This document shows, piece after piece, positions 37,801-45,898 of a stretch of 64,000 bases of DNA. Made by a program: the position numbers and the translations under genes. Where the stretch lies: positions 124,001-188,000 of the forward strand of contig NZ_JOEE01000002.1 of assembly GCF_000720925.1 (NCBI RefSeq). Reading direction: 5' to 3'. The DNA comes from Phycicoccus jejuensis (GTDB lineage Bacteria; Actinomycetota; Actinomycetes; Actinomycetales; Dermatophilaceae). Position 1 is the stretch's first letter, and the number at the start of each line of letters is the position of its first letter. The notes under the pieces are model-generated. The model ran no database searches. It had not been told where the DNA came from and saw only the letters and a program-made list of their open reading frames with translations.

Positions 37801-38456
37801 AGCCCGCCGACGCGCCGGCCACGCAGCCCGTCCAGGAACCGACGAATGTGTCGACTTCCGACCAGCCCACCGCCACGACCACGGACGCGGACGACGTCGA
37901 CCCCTGGGACGAGCCCGCCGACTCGGTGGCGCCTGCCACCGACGCTCCGGCGCCGGAGCCGGACACAGCCCCCGAGCCGGACGCCGTGCAGCAGGCGGAC
38001 GAGGAGCCGGCCCTCGAGGCGGAGCCCGTCGCGGAAGAGGCACCGGCGGCGCCGGCGAGCGGCTCGTTCGGTGGCGACGCATCACTGCTCGACGAGCCCG
38101 ACCCGTGGGACGAGCCGGTCGACGCCCCGGTCGCGCAGGCGACGCCGGCGACCGCGGTCGACGATGCCGCACCCGACAGCTCCCCGTCGACGGACGACGC
38201 GAAGCCCACCGAGGATGCGGCGGCCACCGACGAGACGACCGACACCCCGGCATCCGTCGAGCAGCCGCACCCGACCGAGGACAGCGAGCAGTCCGCCACA
38301 CCGGAGCCGGCCGAGGAGCCGGAGCCGGCCGACGAGCAGCCGACGGTCGAGGCGCCGACCACCGAGGAGCGGAAGCCGGCGAGCAAGCCCGGCGCAGCCC
38401 CCGGGTCGTTCGGCGGCGACGCAGCGCTCCTCGACGAGCCCGACCCCTGGGACTGA
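34887..38456 (+). CDS. Membrane-bound FeS oxidoreductase (FadF/HdrD-like) with DPWD-repeat tail
   Basis: A 1189-aa protein. Residues 1-290 hold about five membrane helices of the NarI/DsrM kind. Two 4Fe-4S motifs follow: C337-x2-C340-x2-C343-x3-C347 (CTECGRCQSQCP) and C453-x2-C456-x2-C459-x3-C463 (CTTCGACVEQCP). Two CCG domains end with TCAHCFNT, SFCCGAGGARMW and GCPFCRVM. This layout is typical of proteins passing electrons from ETF and acyl-CoA dehydrogenases to the quinone pool. From about 800 on, a 390-residue acidic disordered tail repeats DPWDDQP/DPWDEPA and FGGDA(S/A)LLDEPDPWD; the core family lacks such a tail or has a short one. Start is the ATG at 34887. Confidence 0.9.
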   Translation: MPAALAPALASDVIPSFDDRFGGVTALQVVAIVLCLVVPTIGWALLFRQVGRFVTLYRLGQPDGSRTDAPAARTWTLAKEFLGHTRMSRLKVVAAAHWFTALAFIILFTTLVNAFFQLVQPDYRLPVLGHFAPFEWVVEVFAWGGLVGIVVLMAIRQKNHPRRARGEGGRFSRFYGSTFWQAYYVELTILFVTFCILLLRGLEAAMVQRFEPDTSLVAHFPLTGWMAGWWSGTTPAGLAAWVQVVATVKILISFAWMITIALQPTMGVAWHRFLAFPNIWFKRESSGRTALGPAKPMTVGGKPFDIEAMEEMEEGDVLGVGQVEDFTWKGLLDFSTCTECGRCQSQCPAWNTEKPLSPKLLMMTLRDHADAKAPYLRALSAADGDQEKAMASVASAAATVPTDGTEPAGSVDVVDWTSMALVGDTGYDPAAPLTAYNPHGPDAVIDQDVLWSCTTCGACVEQCPVDIEHVDHIIDMRRYATLIESAFPQELGGLFKNLEGKGNPWGMGARARLDWAKDLPFDVKILGQDVEKASDVEWLFWVGCAGAYEDRAKKTTRAVAELLDTAGVSFAVLGDGETCTGDSARRAGNELLFQTLAAQNVETFGEFGVTKVVVTCAHCFNTIKNEYPQLGGSYEVVHHTQLLNRLVREKKLVPVGRPDEAPGMSSAKNAASTAPSVTYHDPCYLGRHNDVYAPPRELIGALPGVELREMPRHGEKSFCCGAGGARMWMEEKLGTRINTNRTDEALATGAERIAIGCPFCRVMISDGLTAKQAQGVGEEVEVVDVAQMLLAAVRRGQESPEAAVEAKDTSVAPEVTAPAAAATAAATATVTEPETAPAPAADAAPVQEPTNVSTPDQDEADPWDDQPTPAPSTDAAQPVQESTNVSTPDQDEADPWDDQPAAPATSERAAEPEVAVDTETAEAVVDGSEPDPWDEPAAVADPAPGRSQGEPSEEKAKADAAASTDEVDPWDEPADAPATQPVQEPTNVSTSDQPTATTTDADDVDPWDEPADSVAPATDAPAPEPDTAPEPDAVQQADEEPALEAEPVAEEAPAAPASGSFGGDASLLDEPDPWDEPVDAPVAQATPATAVDDAAPDSSPSTDDAKPTEDAAATDETTDTPASVEQPHPTEDSEQSATPEPAEEPEPADEQPTVEAPTTEERKPASKPGAAPGSFGGDAALLDEPDPWD
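37418..37868 (+). repeat. Diverged coding repeats in the DPWD tail
   Basis: The block beginning GTCCAGGAACCGACGAACGT occurs at about 37422, 37520 and 37828. It encodes PVQEPTNVSTPDQ with continuation DEADPWDDQP in the first two copies. The repeats are long and close to identical at the DNA level, a sign of recent expansion. Confidence 0.75.
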
Positions 38457-38900
38457 CCACCGGCTCGACCCATCCCGACTGATTGCCCATCCGCCACCTC
38501 AGAAGCGCCCCAGAGGCCCCTCCGAGGTGGCGGATGCGCAAGAAGTCGCCCTCACCACCCCACTCATTGCGAGTTCCGCCGCTCGACACGCCCACCAGCG
38601 GCGTGTCGAGCGGCTCAAGCCGCAAGAAGTCGGATGAGGCCGACGTCGTAGGAGGCCACACCCCGGGCGTGACGGGCTGCGCGATCCGTCCACGCCAGTC
38701 ACGAGCCCGACCCCTGGGACTGACCGCCGGCTCGACCCATCCCGACTGATTGCGCATCCGCCACCTCAGAAGCGCCCCAGAGGCCCCTCCGAGGTGGCGG
38801 ATGCGCAAGAGGTCGCCCTCACCACCCCACTGATTGCGATTTCCGCCGCTCGACACGCCCACCGGCGGCGTGTCGAGCGGCTCAACTCGCAAGAAGTCGG
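38434..38900. repeat. Tandem-duplicated gene end plus palindromes A-B, A-B
   Basis: Occupies most of the 590 bp after the FeS gene. Segment 38434-38632 (last 23 bp of the gene including its stop, linker, palindromes A at 38476-38548 and B at 38561-38632) is repeated at 38701-38899 with a constant offset of 267 bp. The 68 bp between copies (38633-38700) are unique. A ends read CGACTGATTGC and GCAAGAAGTCG, B the same: the outer ends are swapped relative to the 26-kb array although the cores keep their orientation. Confidence 0.9.
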
Positions 38901-38974
38901 GAATGGGGGCGGGCGGCGAGTAGGCGGCGGATGGGGCGACGGGGCAGGCCGCACACCGGCCCAGGACGACGAGC

Positions 38975-39009
38975 GGGCCCCCGGTGACCTCGTCGGTCAC
39001 CGGGGGCCC
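38975..39009 (-). terminator. Terminator hairpin of the osmolyte ABC operon
   Basis: A perfect 15-bp stem, GGGCCCCCGGTGACC with GGTCACCGGGGGCCC, and a 5-nt loop, 39 nt beyond the binding-protein stop on the minus strand. Confidence 0.8.
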
Positions 39010-39048
39010 GGTCGCTCAACCGCGGGGTCGCGCCCCGCGGACGGTCGC

Positions 39049-39972
39049 TCAGCCGAGGCCGTTGCTCTTGAGGAACTCCTCGGCGACGGTCTTCGGGTCC
39101 TTCTTGTCGATGTCGGTCTGCTTGAGCATCTGCGTCACCGCGTCGGTCGTCAGCTTGGCCGAGACCGCGTTGAGGGCGTCCTTGACCTGGTCGGCCTTGT
39201 CGGCGCGCACGAGCGGCACGATGTTCTGCGACCCGAAGACCCGCTTGGTGTCCTCGAGCACGACGAGGTTGTTCGCCGCGATGCCGGGGTCGGTCGAGAA
39301 GACGTTCGCGACGTCCGCCTGGCCGTTGACGAGCGCCTGGAGGACGGCCTGGCCGGTCAGCGGGCGGAAGGACCCGAACGTGATGCCGTAGACCTTCTCG
39401 AGGCCGACGACACCCTGCGGGCGCTCCTTGAACTCGGGCTGCGCGGCGAGGGTCATGTCGCCCGCGACGGCCTTGAGGTCCTCGATGGTCTTGAGGTTCT
39501 TCGAGTCGGCCGTCTCCTTCGTGACGGCGAGCGAGTCGACGTCCTCGGCGGCGGACTTGTCGAGCACCGTCAGGGTGTCGGGGACGACCTCCTTGGCCTT
39601 CTCGTAGACCTCCTCGGCGTCGGTGCCGGAGTACTCCTTGTCGTAGTACACGGCGAGCGCGCCGGTGTACTCGGGGAAGACCTGCACGGAGTTGTCCTCG
39701 AGCGCGCGCAGGTAGATCTCGCGCGCCCCGATGTTGGTCTTCGTCGACGCGTCGACGCCCTTGGCGCGCAGCGCGCCGGCGTAGACCTCGGCGAGGAGGG
39801 TGGACTCGGAGAAGTCGGCGCCGCCGACGACGATCGAGCCGGACGAGGCACCGCCGGAGGAGGAGCCCGCGGCCGGGCTCTCGCTGGCGAGCGGGTCGCT
39901 GCCGCCGCCGCAGGCCGACAGCCCGAGGGCGGCGGCGACGGCGACGGAGGTGAGGACGGTTCTGCGCTTCAT
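39049..39972 (-). CDS. Glycine betaine/choline-type substrate-binding lipoprotein (OpuC/ProX-like)
   Basis: A 307-aa OpuAC-family lipoprotein. Signal peptide with lipobox LGLSACGGG, lipidated cysteine about residue 21, followed by a Ser/Gly linker. The receptor opens VVGGADFSESTLLAEVYAGA, and EIYLRALEDNSVQVFPEYTG is the characteristic ProX/OsmX ligand-site stretch. Fourth gene of the operon, 118 nt after the second permease. Imports compatible solutes such as glycine betaine, carnitine or choline for osmoprotection; exact ligand not predictable here. Confidence 0.92.
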   Translation of the reverse strand: MKRRTVLTSVAVAAALGLSACGGGSDPLASESPAAGSSSGGASSGSIVVGGADFSESTLLAEVYAGALRAKGVDASTKTNIGAREIYLRALEDNSVQVFPEYTGALAVYYDKEYSGTDAEEVYEKAKEVVPDTLTVLDKSAAEDVDSLAVTKETADSKNLKTIEDLKAVAGDMTLAAQPEFKERPQGVVGLEKVYGITFGSFRPLTGQAVLQALVNGQADVANVFSTDPGIAANNLVVLEDTKRVFGSQNIVPLVRADKADQVKDALNAVSAKLTTDAVTQMLKQTDIDKKDPKTVAEEFLKSNGLG

Positions 39973-40090
39973 CGGGGTCGGTCCCTTTCGTGGTGGCCGG
40001 GCTCGGTGGCCGGGGCCGGTGTGTGGTCGGTGGTGCACGGGATGGGGGAGGCCGGCTCGCGGCGTCCGGATGGGCTCGGGGCAGGTCGGG

Positions 40091-40870
40091 TCAGGAGCTC
40101 GTACCCGGCCTCCCACCCGGAGCAACAGCCGTCCGGGCGTTTGCTTCCGCGGCGACGGATTCGTCATCGTTTCGTGACCCACCGACACGGCGCCCGCGCC
40201 CGGTGAGACCGGGCGAGACGAGACGCCGCTGGAGCAGCGCGAGCAGCCCCTCGAGGGCGATGGCGAGCAGCGCGACGAGCAGCGCGCCGCCGGCCGCCCG
40301 GGGGTAGTCACCGAGGGCGATGCCGTCGACGAGGTAGCGCCCGAGCCCGCCGAGGCCGATGTACGCGGCGATCGTCGCGGTCGCCACGACCTGCAGCACG
40401 GCGGTGCGCAGCCCGGACATCACGAGGGGCAGCGCGCACGGCAGCTCGACCTGGCGCAGCACCTGCCACCCGGTCATCCCGACCCCGCGGGCGGCGTCGC
40501 GCGCGGCCGGGTCGACGGCCTCGACGCCCGCGTACGTGCCGGCGAGCAGCGGCGGGACGGCGAGCAGCACGAGCACGGCGATGCTCGGGGCGAGGTAGGC
40601 GGCATCCCCCTTGAGGACCGGCCCCACGAGCAGCGAGGCGGCGAAGAGCAGGCCGAGCGTGGGCACGGCGCGGGCCGCGTTCGTCGCGGTGACGAGCCAG
40701 CGCATCCGCCCGCTGTGGCCGATCCACAGTCCGAGCGGCAGCGCGACGGCCGCCGCGATGACCATCGTCATGAGGGCGTACGTCAGGTGCTCGAGCAGGC
40801 GGGTCGGGATGCCGTCCGAGCCAGACCAGTTGGCCGGGTCGGTGAGCCACGAGAGCAGGGAGCCGATCAC
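40091..40870 (-). CDS. Osmolyte ABC transporter permease (OpuCD/ProW-like)
   Basis: A 259-aa inner-membrane permease with about six helices. The conserved loop is EAVDPAARDAARGVGMTGWQVLRQVELP, with a later IAAYIGLGGLGRYLVDG. The GTG start at 40870 overlaps the stop of the first permease (GTGA). The C-terminal 40 residues are a disordered charged extension. Pairs with the permease encoded just upstream. Confidence 0.9.
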   Translation of the reverse strand: MIGSLLSWLTDPANWSGSDGIPTRLLEHLTYALMTMVIAAAVALPLGLWIGHSGRMRWLVTATNAARAVPTLGLLFAASLLVGPVLKGDAAYLAPSIAVLVLLAVPPLLAGTYAGVEAVDPAARDAARGVGMTGWQVLRQVELPCALPLVMSGLRTAVLQVVATATIAAYIGLGGLGRYLVDGIALGDYPRAAGGALLVALLAIALEGLLALLQRRLVSPGLTGRGRRVGGSRNDDESVAAEANARTAVAPGGRPGTSS

Positions 40871-41514
40871 GCGGCACCTCCCGCCACGCGCCGCCACGGA
40901 GTCAGGGCCTTGGCGCCGAGCAGGATGAGCCCGTCGAGCAGGAGCGCCAGCACGAGGCAGGCGACGATGCCGGTGACGAGCTCGCCCCAGATGATGCGCC
41001 GCCACCCGTCGACGAGGAGCGAGCCGAGCTGCGACACCCCGACGAGGGAGGCGACGCTGACGATGCTCACGTTGCTCACGGCCGCGACCCGCAGGCCCGC
41101 CGCGATGACCGGGACGGCGAGCGGCAGCTCGACCCCGACGAGGCGGCGCAGCCCCCGGTAGCCCATCGCGGTCGCGGCCTGCTCGACGTGGTCGGGCACC
41201 GATATCAGGCCGTCGGCGACCGTGCGGGCCAGCAGCGCGACCGTGTAGACCGTCATCGCGACGATGACGTTGACCGGGTCGAGGATCTTCGTCCCGAGGA
41301 CGATCGGCATGATGATGAACAGGGCCAGCGACGGGATCGTGTAGAGCAGCCCGCTCGTCGTGACGACCGCCGGGTACGCGCCGCGCCAGCGCTTGGCCAG
41401 CCACCCGAGCGGCAGCGAGAGCAGGAGCCCGAGCAGCAGGGGCACCCCGGCGAGGTAGAGGTGCTGCCCCGCGAGGTCGATGACGGTGCGCCAGTTCGAC
41501 GCGAGCCAGTCCAC
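40867..41514 (-). CDS. Osmolyte ABC transporter permease (OpuCB/ProW-like)
   Basis: A 215-aa permease: helices from residue 22, LYTIPSLALFIIMPIVLG, and the loop HVEQAATAMGYRGLRRLVGVELP followed by VASLVGVSQLGSLLVDGW. GTG at 41514, 1 nt after the ATPase stop. Paralogous to the second permease; OpuC-type systems use two different permeases, as here. Confidence 0.92.
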   Translation of the reverse strand: MDWLASNWRTVIDLAGQHLYLAGVPLLLGLLLSLPLGWLAKRWRGAYPAVVTTSGLLYTIPSLALFIIMPIVLGTKILDPVNVIVAMTVYTVALLARTVADGLISVPDHVEQAATAMGYRGLRRLVGVELPLAVPVIAAGLRVAAVSNVSIVSVASLVGVSQLGSLLVDGWRRIIWGELVTGIVACLVLALLLDGLILLGAKALTPWRRVAGGAA

Positions 41515-41515
41515 C

Positions 41516-42658
41516 TCAGGCCCCGTCCTCCGCGAGGGCGACGGCCCCGCCGTGCACGGGGTCCTCCTCGTCGCGCTCGGGCCGGTCGGTGTCCTCGATG
41601 GCGCTGAGCACCTCGTGGGCGAGCACCGTGCCGACGAGCACGCCGCTGTCGTCGACGACCACGCCGCGCCGCGACGGCGAGGACAGTGCCGCGTCGAGCG
41701 CACCGCGCAGGGTCCCGGCCGCCCGGGCGACGGTGCCGCCGCGGTGCAGGTCGGCGTCCTCGACGCCCCGGGAGCCGATGCGCGCCGGCTCGACCCATCC
41801 GAGCGGCTTGCGCTGCTCGTCGACGACGAGCAGCCAGGCGCCGCTGCCGGCCGCGGGCTGCTCACCGAGGACGATGGTGCGCTCCGAGCGCAGCGGCAGC
41901 CGCGGCGTCGGCTGGAACTGCAGGGCGCGGTAGCCGCGGTCGCGGCCGACGAAGTCCGCGACGAAGTCGTCGGCCGGGTGGGCGAGCAGGTACGAGGGCT
42001 CGGCGACCTGCGCGAGCTGCCCGCCGACCCGCAGGACGGCCACCTGGTCGCCGAGCTTGATGGCCTCGTCGATGTCGTGCGTGACGAAGATGATCGTCTT
42101 GCCGAGCTCGTCCTGGAGGCGGAGGAACTCGTCCTGGAGCTGGTCGCGGACGATGGGGTCGACGGCCGAGAACGGCTCGTCCATGAGCATGACGGGCGGG
42201 TCGGCCGCGAGCGCCCGGGCGACGCCGACGCGCTGCTGCTGCCCGCCGGAGAGCTGTGCCGGGTAGCGGTCGCCGAGCGCGGGGTCGAGCCCGACGCGCT
42301 CGAGCAGCTCGCGGCTGCGCTCCTGCGTGCGCTTGCGGTCCCAGCCGAGCAGCCGGGGCACGGTGCCGATGTTGTCGAGCACGGTCCGGTGCGGGAAGAG
42401 CCCGGCGTGCTGGATGACGTAGCCGATGCCGCGCCGAAGCTCGGACTGCTTCATCCGGCCCGTGTCCTGGCCGTCGAGGGAGATGGACCCCTTCGTCGGC
42501 TCGATCATCCGGTTAACCATCCGCAGGCTCGTCGTCTTGCCGCACCCCGAAGGCCCGACGAGCACGGTGATCTTGCCCGTCGGGGCCGTGAGGCTCAGGT
42601 CGTCGACGGCGACCGTGCCGTCCGGGAACTGCTTGGTCACGCCGTCGAAGCGGATCAT
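41516..42658 (-). CDS. Osmolyte ABC transporter ATP-binding protein with CBS region (OpuCA/ProV-like)
   Basis: A 380-aa ATPase. Walker A GPSGCGKTT, Q-loop YVIQHAGLFPHRTV, signature LSGGQQQRVG, Walker B PVMLMDEPFSAVD, switch FVTHDIDEA. After residue about 240 comes a tail with CBS-like segments (LLVVDEQRKPLGWV and GVVVDDSGVLVGTVLAHEVL), which in OpuA sense ionic strength. First gene of the operon, ATG at 42658; the divergent MFS gene begins 105 bp away. Confidence 0.94.
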   Translation of the reverse strand: MIRFDGVTKQFPDGTVAVDDLSLTAPTGKITVLVGPSGCGKTTSLRMVNRMIEPTKGSISLDGQDTGRMKQSELRRGIGYVIQHAGLFPHRTVLDNIGTVPRLLGWDRKRTQERSRELLERVGLDPALGDRYPAQLSGGQQQRVGVARALAADPPVMLMDEPFSAVDPIVRDQLQDEFLRLQDELGKTIIFVTHDIDEAIKLGDQVAVLRVGGQLAQVAEPSYLLAHPADDFVADFVGRDRGYRALQFQPTPRLPLRSERTIVLGEQPAAGSGAWLLVVDEQRKPLGWVEPARIGSRGVEDADLHRGGTVARAAGTLRGALDAALSSPSRRGVVVDDSGVLVGTVLAHEVLSAIEDTDRPERDEEDPVHGGAVALAEDGA

Positions 42659-42763
42659 CCGTCGACCCTAGTGCGCGGACCCGCAGGTGGACGCCCCGCG
42701 GTGACGCACGTTCGACGGACCGAGACCGGATCGAGACCCACGGCGCCACCTAGCGTGAGGGGC

Positions 42764-44170
42764 GTGACCGACACCGTCCCCGCCGACGAGCACCTCGACC
42801 GCCGCTCGGCGCAGGGACGACTGGTGCTGGCCGGGCTGGTGCTCGGCACCGGGGTCGCCATCCTCGACGGCAGCGTCGTCAACGTCGCGCTGCGGACGAT
42901 CGGCGCCGACCTCGGGGCCTCGCTCGCGCAGCTGCAGTGGGTCGTCAACGGCTACCTGCTGGCCCTCGCCTCCCTCGTCCTCGTCGGCGGCGGGCTCGGC
43001 GACCGCTGGGGTCGGCGGCGCGTCTACGAGGTCGGGGTCGTGTGGTTCGCGCTGGCGTCCGTGGCGTGCGCCGTGGCGCAGACCCCGCTCCAGCTCGTCG
43101 GGCTGCGGGTTCTCCAGGGGGTCGGGGCGGCCCTCCTGACGCCGGGCGCGCTCGCCATCATCCAGACGACGTTCCGCCCGGCGGACCGCGCGGCGGCCAT
43201 CGGCACGTGGGCCGGCGTCTCGGGGGTCGCCGCCGCGCTCGGGCCGTTCGTCGGCGGCTGGCTCGTCGACCACGCCTCGTGGCGCTGGGTGTTCGCGGTC
43301 AACGTGCCGCTGTGCGTGGCCGTCGTCCTCCTCACGGGTCGACGCGTCCCCGAGAGCCGCGACCCGGGTGCCGCCGGCCGGCGCTTCGACGTCGCCGGCG
43401 CGGTGCTCACGGTGCTCGCGCTCGGAGCGACGACCTACGCGCTGACCGCCGCAGGCACGCTGCCGCCCGCCCTCCTCGTCGGGTGCTGGGCGCTGGTGGC
43501 GGCCGCGGCCGTGGGCTTCGTCGTCGTCGAGCGACGCTCGGCCCATCCGCTGGTCCCGTTGTCGCTGTTCGGTTCTCGCGTCTTCTCGGCGGCCAACGCG
43601 ATGACGCTCCTCGTGTACGGGGCGCTGGGCGCGGTGACGCTCTTCGTGGTGCTCGAGCTGCAGGTGGCCGGATGGAGCGCGCTGACCGCCGGCATGTCGG
43701 CCCTCCCCCTGACCGTGGTGATGATGCTGCTGTCGTCGCGGTCGGCGGCGCTCGCGGAGCGCATCGGGCCGCGTCTGCCGATGACCGTCGGCCCGCTGCT
43801 GTGCGCCGCGGGCAGCCTCCTGCTGCTGCGGGTCGACGCCTCCGCGGGGTGGCTCGACGTGCTGCCGGGGATGGTCGTCTTCGCCCTCGGCCTCGCGGGG
43901 CTGGTGTCGCCGCTGACGGCCGCGGTGCTGGGCGCCGCGCCCGACCGGCACGCCGGGGTGGCGAGCGGAGTCAACAACGCGGTGGCCAGGGCCGGGTCGC
44001 TGCTCGCCGTCGCGGCGCTGCCCGGCGTGGTCGGGCTCGCCGGGGAGGACTACCTCGACCCCGTCGCCATGACCGCCGGCTACCGCTCGGCGATGCTCTG
44101 GTGCGCCGGCCTGCTCGTGGCCGGAGCGGCGGTCAGCTGGCTCGGTCTGCGACCGGCAGCGCGCCGCTGA
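42764..44170 (+). CDS. MFS transporter, DHA2 family (drug exporter type)
   Basis: A 468-aa polytopic protein with 12-14 helices. The first helix carries LDGSVVNVALRTIGADLG, and LQWVVNGYLLALASLVLVGG, then GDRWGRRRVYEVG (motif A) and the motif C region GALAIIQTTF to GPFVGGWLVD follow. These identify proton-coupled exporters of the QacA/EmrB class. GTG at 42764 shortly after GAGGGGC. The substrate is unknown. Last 38 bp overlap the convergent hydrolase gene. Confidence 0.92.
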   Translation: MTDTVPADEHLDRRSAQGRLVLAGLVLGTGVAILDGSVVNVALRTIGADLGASLAQLQWVVNGYLLALASLVLVGGGLGDRWGRRRVYEVGVVWFALASVACAVAQTPLQLVGLRVLQGVGAALLTPGALAIIQTTFRPADRAAAIGTWAGVSGVAAALGPFVGGWLVDHASWRWVFAVNVPLCVAVVLLTGRRVPESRDPGAAGRRFDVAGAVLTVLALGATTYALTAAGTLPPALLVGCWALVAAAAVGFVVVERRSAHPLVPLSLFGSRVFSAANAMTLLVYGALGAVTLFVVLELQVAGWSALTAGMSALPLTVVMMLLSSRSAALAERIGPRLPMTVGPLLCAAGSLLLLRVDASAGWLDVLPGMVVFALGLAGLVSPLTAAVLGAAPDRHAGVASGVNNAVARAGSLLAVAALPGVVGLAGEDYLDPVAMTAGYRSAMLWCAGLLVAGAAVSWLGLRPAARR

Positions 44171-44882
44171 CGAACTCCGTCACGGTGTCGTGCCAGCGGC
44201 GGGCGCGGCGCAGCATCGCGTGGCGCTCCCCCGGCACGCGGACCCACGTGACGGGGACACCGAACTCCTGCCAGCGCTCCGCGACGAGCGCGGTGCGCCG
44301 CGGGTCGGTCGTGCGGTCCGCCGAGCCGTGCATGAGGAGGACGGGTCGGCCGTCGCGCGGGGCGCGCAGGTCGCCCTCGACCCACGGGGCGAGGGCCGCC
44401 ACCGCCGCGATGCCGGCGTCCGCGGCGACGGTCAGCGCGACGCGGCCACCCATCGAGTGCCCGACGACGGCCACGGGGACGCCCGGGAGGACGCGGCGGA
44501 TGCGTTCGAGCGCCCACCGGGTGTCGACGACGGGGTCAGCGGCGTGGCCGTTCCAGCCGCGCACCCGGTAGGTGAGACGGACGACCGCGACCTGGTCACC
44601 GAGCCCGCGACGCAGCGAGCCGGCGAAGGGCAGCATCCGCAGGACGGCGAGCTGCCAGCGCGTCACCTTGGCGCGGCTCTTCTCGCGACCACCGTGCAGC
44701 ACGAGGACGAGGGCCTTCGGCCGGTCGGGGACGTGGCCACGCAGGCGTGCGCCGCCACCCCCGTCGGGCGCGAGCAGGAGGGACTCGAGGGTGCGTCGGC
44801 GGGGACGGCGCACCGGGGTGCGCGGCGTGCGGGAGGCGCGGGCGGCCGCGCGGGGCCGAGCGTGGGTGGCGCGCTCGTACAT
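44133..44882 (-). CDS. Alpha/beta-hydrolase
   Basis: A 249-aa cytosolic hydrolase. Nucleophile elbow GHSMGG (Ser about 145), oxyanion-side HGG near residue 63, acid residue within LLMHGSADRTTDP, and catalytic His in GERHAML. The first 30 residues are Arg/Pro/Ala-rich and may be partly untranslated or disordered. The substrate is unknown. ATG at 44882 with AAGGGGGG upstream. Confidence 0.87.
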   Translation of the reverse strand: MYERATHARPRAAARASRTPRTPVRRPRRRTLESLLLAPDGGGGARLRGHVPDRPKALVLVLHGGREKSRAKVTRWQLAVLRMLPFAGSLRRGLGDQVAVVRLTYRVRGWNGHAADPVVDTRWALERIRRVLPGVPVAVVGHSMGGRVALTVAADAGIAAVAALAPWVEGDLRAPRDGRPVLLMHGSADRTTDPRRTALVAERWQEFGVPVTWVRVPGERHAMLRRARRWHDTVTEFVSGALPVADRAS

Positions 44883-45030
44883 CGTTCGTTCCCCCCTTGC
44901 GGGTCGGGCGGGTCCAGCCGTGGGTCAGGGACGGACGGAGAGCCGCACCCACGATGCGTACCCCGTGACGACCGATTCCGCACGCAGGACGGGCGAAGAT
45001 CGGCGTGTCGCGGGGTGTTCGGCACCCTCC

Positions 45031-45058
45031 GTCTCACCGGATGGCCACCTGGTGAGAC
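45031..45058 (-). terminator. Possible terminator after dcd
   Basis: An 8-bp stem, GTCTCACC with GGTGAGAC, and a 12-nt loop, 3 nt beyond the dcd stop on the minus strand. Confidence 0.45.
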
Positions 45059-45061
45059 AAC

Positions 45062-45637
45062 TCAGACGTCGGCGCGGTGGAAGTTCTGGAAGCTGCGGCT
45101 GGCCGTCGGGCCTCGCTGGCCCTGGTAATGGGATCCGTAGGCCTCGGAGCCATAGGGGTTCTCGGAGGGGCTCGTCAGCCGGAAGAACGCCAGCTGCCCG
45201 ATCTTCATCCCCGGCCACAGCATGATCGGCAGCGTCGCGACGTTGCTCAGCTCGAGCGTGACGTGCCCGGTGAAGCCCGGGTCGACGAAGCCGGCCGTCG
45301 CGTGGGTCAGCAAGCCGAGGCGGCCGAGGCTCGACTTCCCCTCGACGCGGGCCGCGAGGTCGTCGGGCAGGCTCACGGTCTCGAGCGTCGAGCCGAGGAC
45401 GAACTCGCCGGGGTGGAGGACGAAGCCCTCCTCGGCGTCGACCTCGACGAGGCGGGTGAGGTCCGCCTGGTCCTGCGCGGGGTCGATTACCTGGTACTTG
45501 TGGTTGTCGAACAGCCGGAAGAACTTGTCGAGGCGGACGTCGACGCTGCTCGGCTGGATCATCGCCGGGTCCCACGGGTCGAGGGCCACCCGACCGGCGT
45601 CGACCTCGGCGCGGATGTCACGGTCGGAGAGGAGCAC
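45062..45637 (-). CDS. dcd: dCTP deaminase
   Basis: A 191-aa trimeric enzyme converting dCTP to dUTP, or directly to dUMP in the actinobacterial bifunctional form, to feed thymidylate synthesis. Motifs: [12 protein letters not shown], the active-site [12 protein letters not shown] loop, and [19 protein letters not shown] with the catalytic Glu. The C-terminus [20 protein letters not shown] closes the active site. GTG start at 45637. Monocistronic, next to the tRNA-Gly island. Confidence 0.97.
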   Translation of the reverse strand: MLLSDRDIRAEVDAGRVALDPWDPAMIQPSSVDVRLDKFFRLFDNHKYQVIDPAQDQADLTRLVEVDAEEGFVLHPGEFVLGSTLETVSLPDDLAARVEGKSSLGRLGLLTHATAGFVDPGFTGHVTLELSNVATLPIMLWPGMKIGQLAFFRLTSPSENPYGSEAYGSHYQGQRGPTASRSFQNFHRADV

Positions 45638-45733
45638 GCGGTCAGGCTACCGGGACGGGGGGGACCGGGTGCGAGGCGGCTGCGGTGGTGGGCTAGACTT
45701 CCCGGGCGCCGGGGAGGTCACTCGACCCGGCAC

Positions 45734-45807
45734 GCCGATGTAGCTCAATGGTAGAGCGCCAGCTTCCCAAGCTGGACACGCGGGTTCGATTCCCGTCATC
45801 GGCTCCA
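45734..45807 (+). tRNA. tRNA-Gly(CCC), island integration site
   Basis: Acceptor GCCGATG pairs with CATCGGC. D-arm GCTCAATGGTAGAGC, anticodon loop TTCCCAA with anticodon CCC at 45766-45768, T-arm CGGGTTCGATTCCCG, and an encoded CCA. The last 45 bp are duplicated at 51078-51122, showing an element entered here and restored a complete tRNA. Confidence 0.97.
45762..45806 (+). repeat. attL (tRNA-Gly 3' end)
   Basis: 45 bp from GCTTCCCAAGCTGGACACGC to TCATCGGCTCC, identical to the copy at 51078-51122. It includes the anticodon loop and the whole T-arm, the usual core for tyrosine recombinases. Confidence 0.9.
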
Positions 45808-45898
45808 CCGCGTCACCGCAGGTCAGGCCCAATGAGGCCGACCGACCCCCTTTCCCGGATGGCGCAGCCAGCGCCTCGCGTGCCCACCGCGTGCCCAA

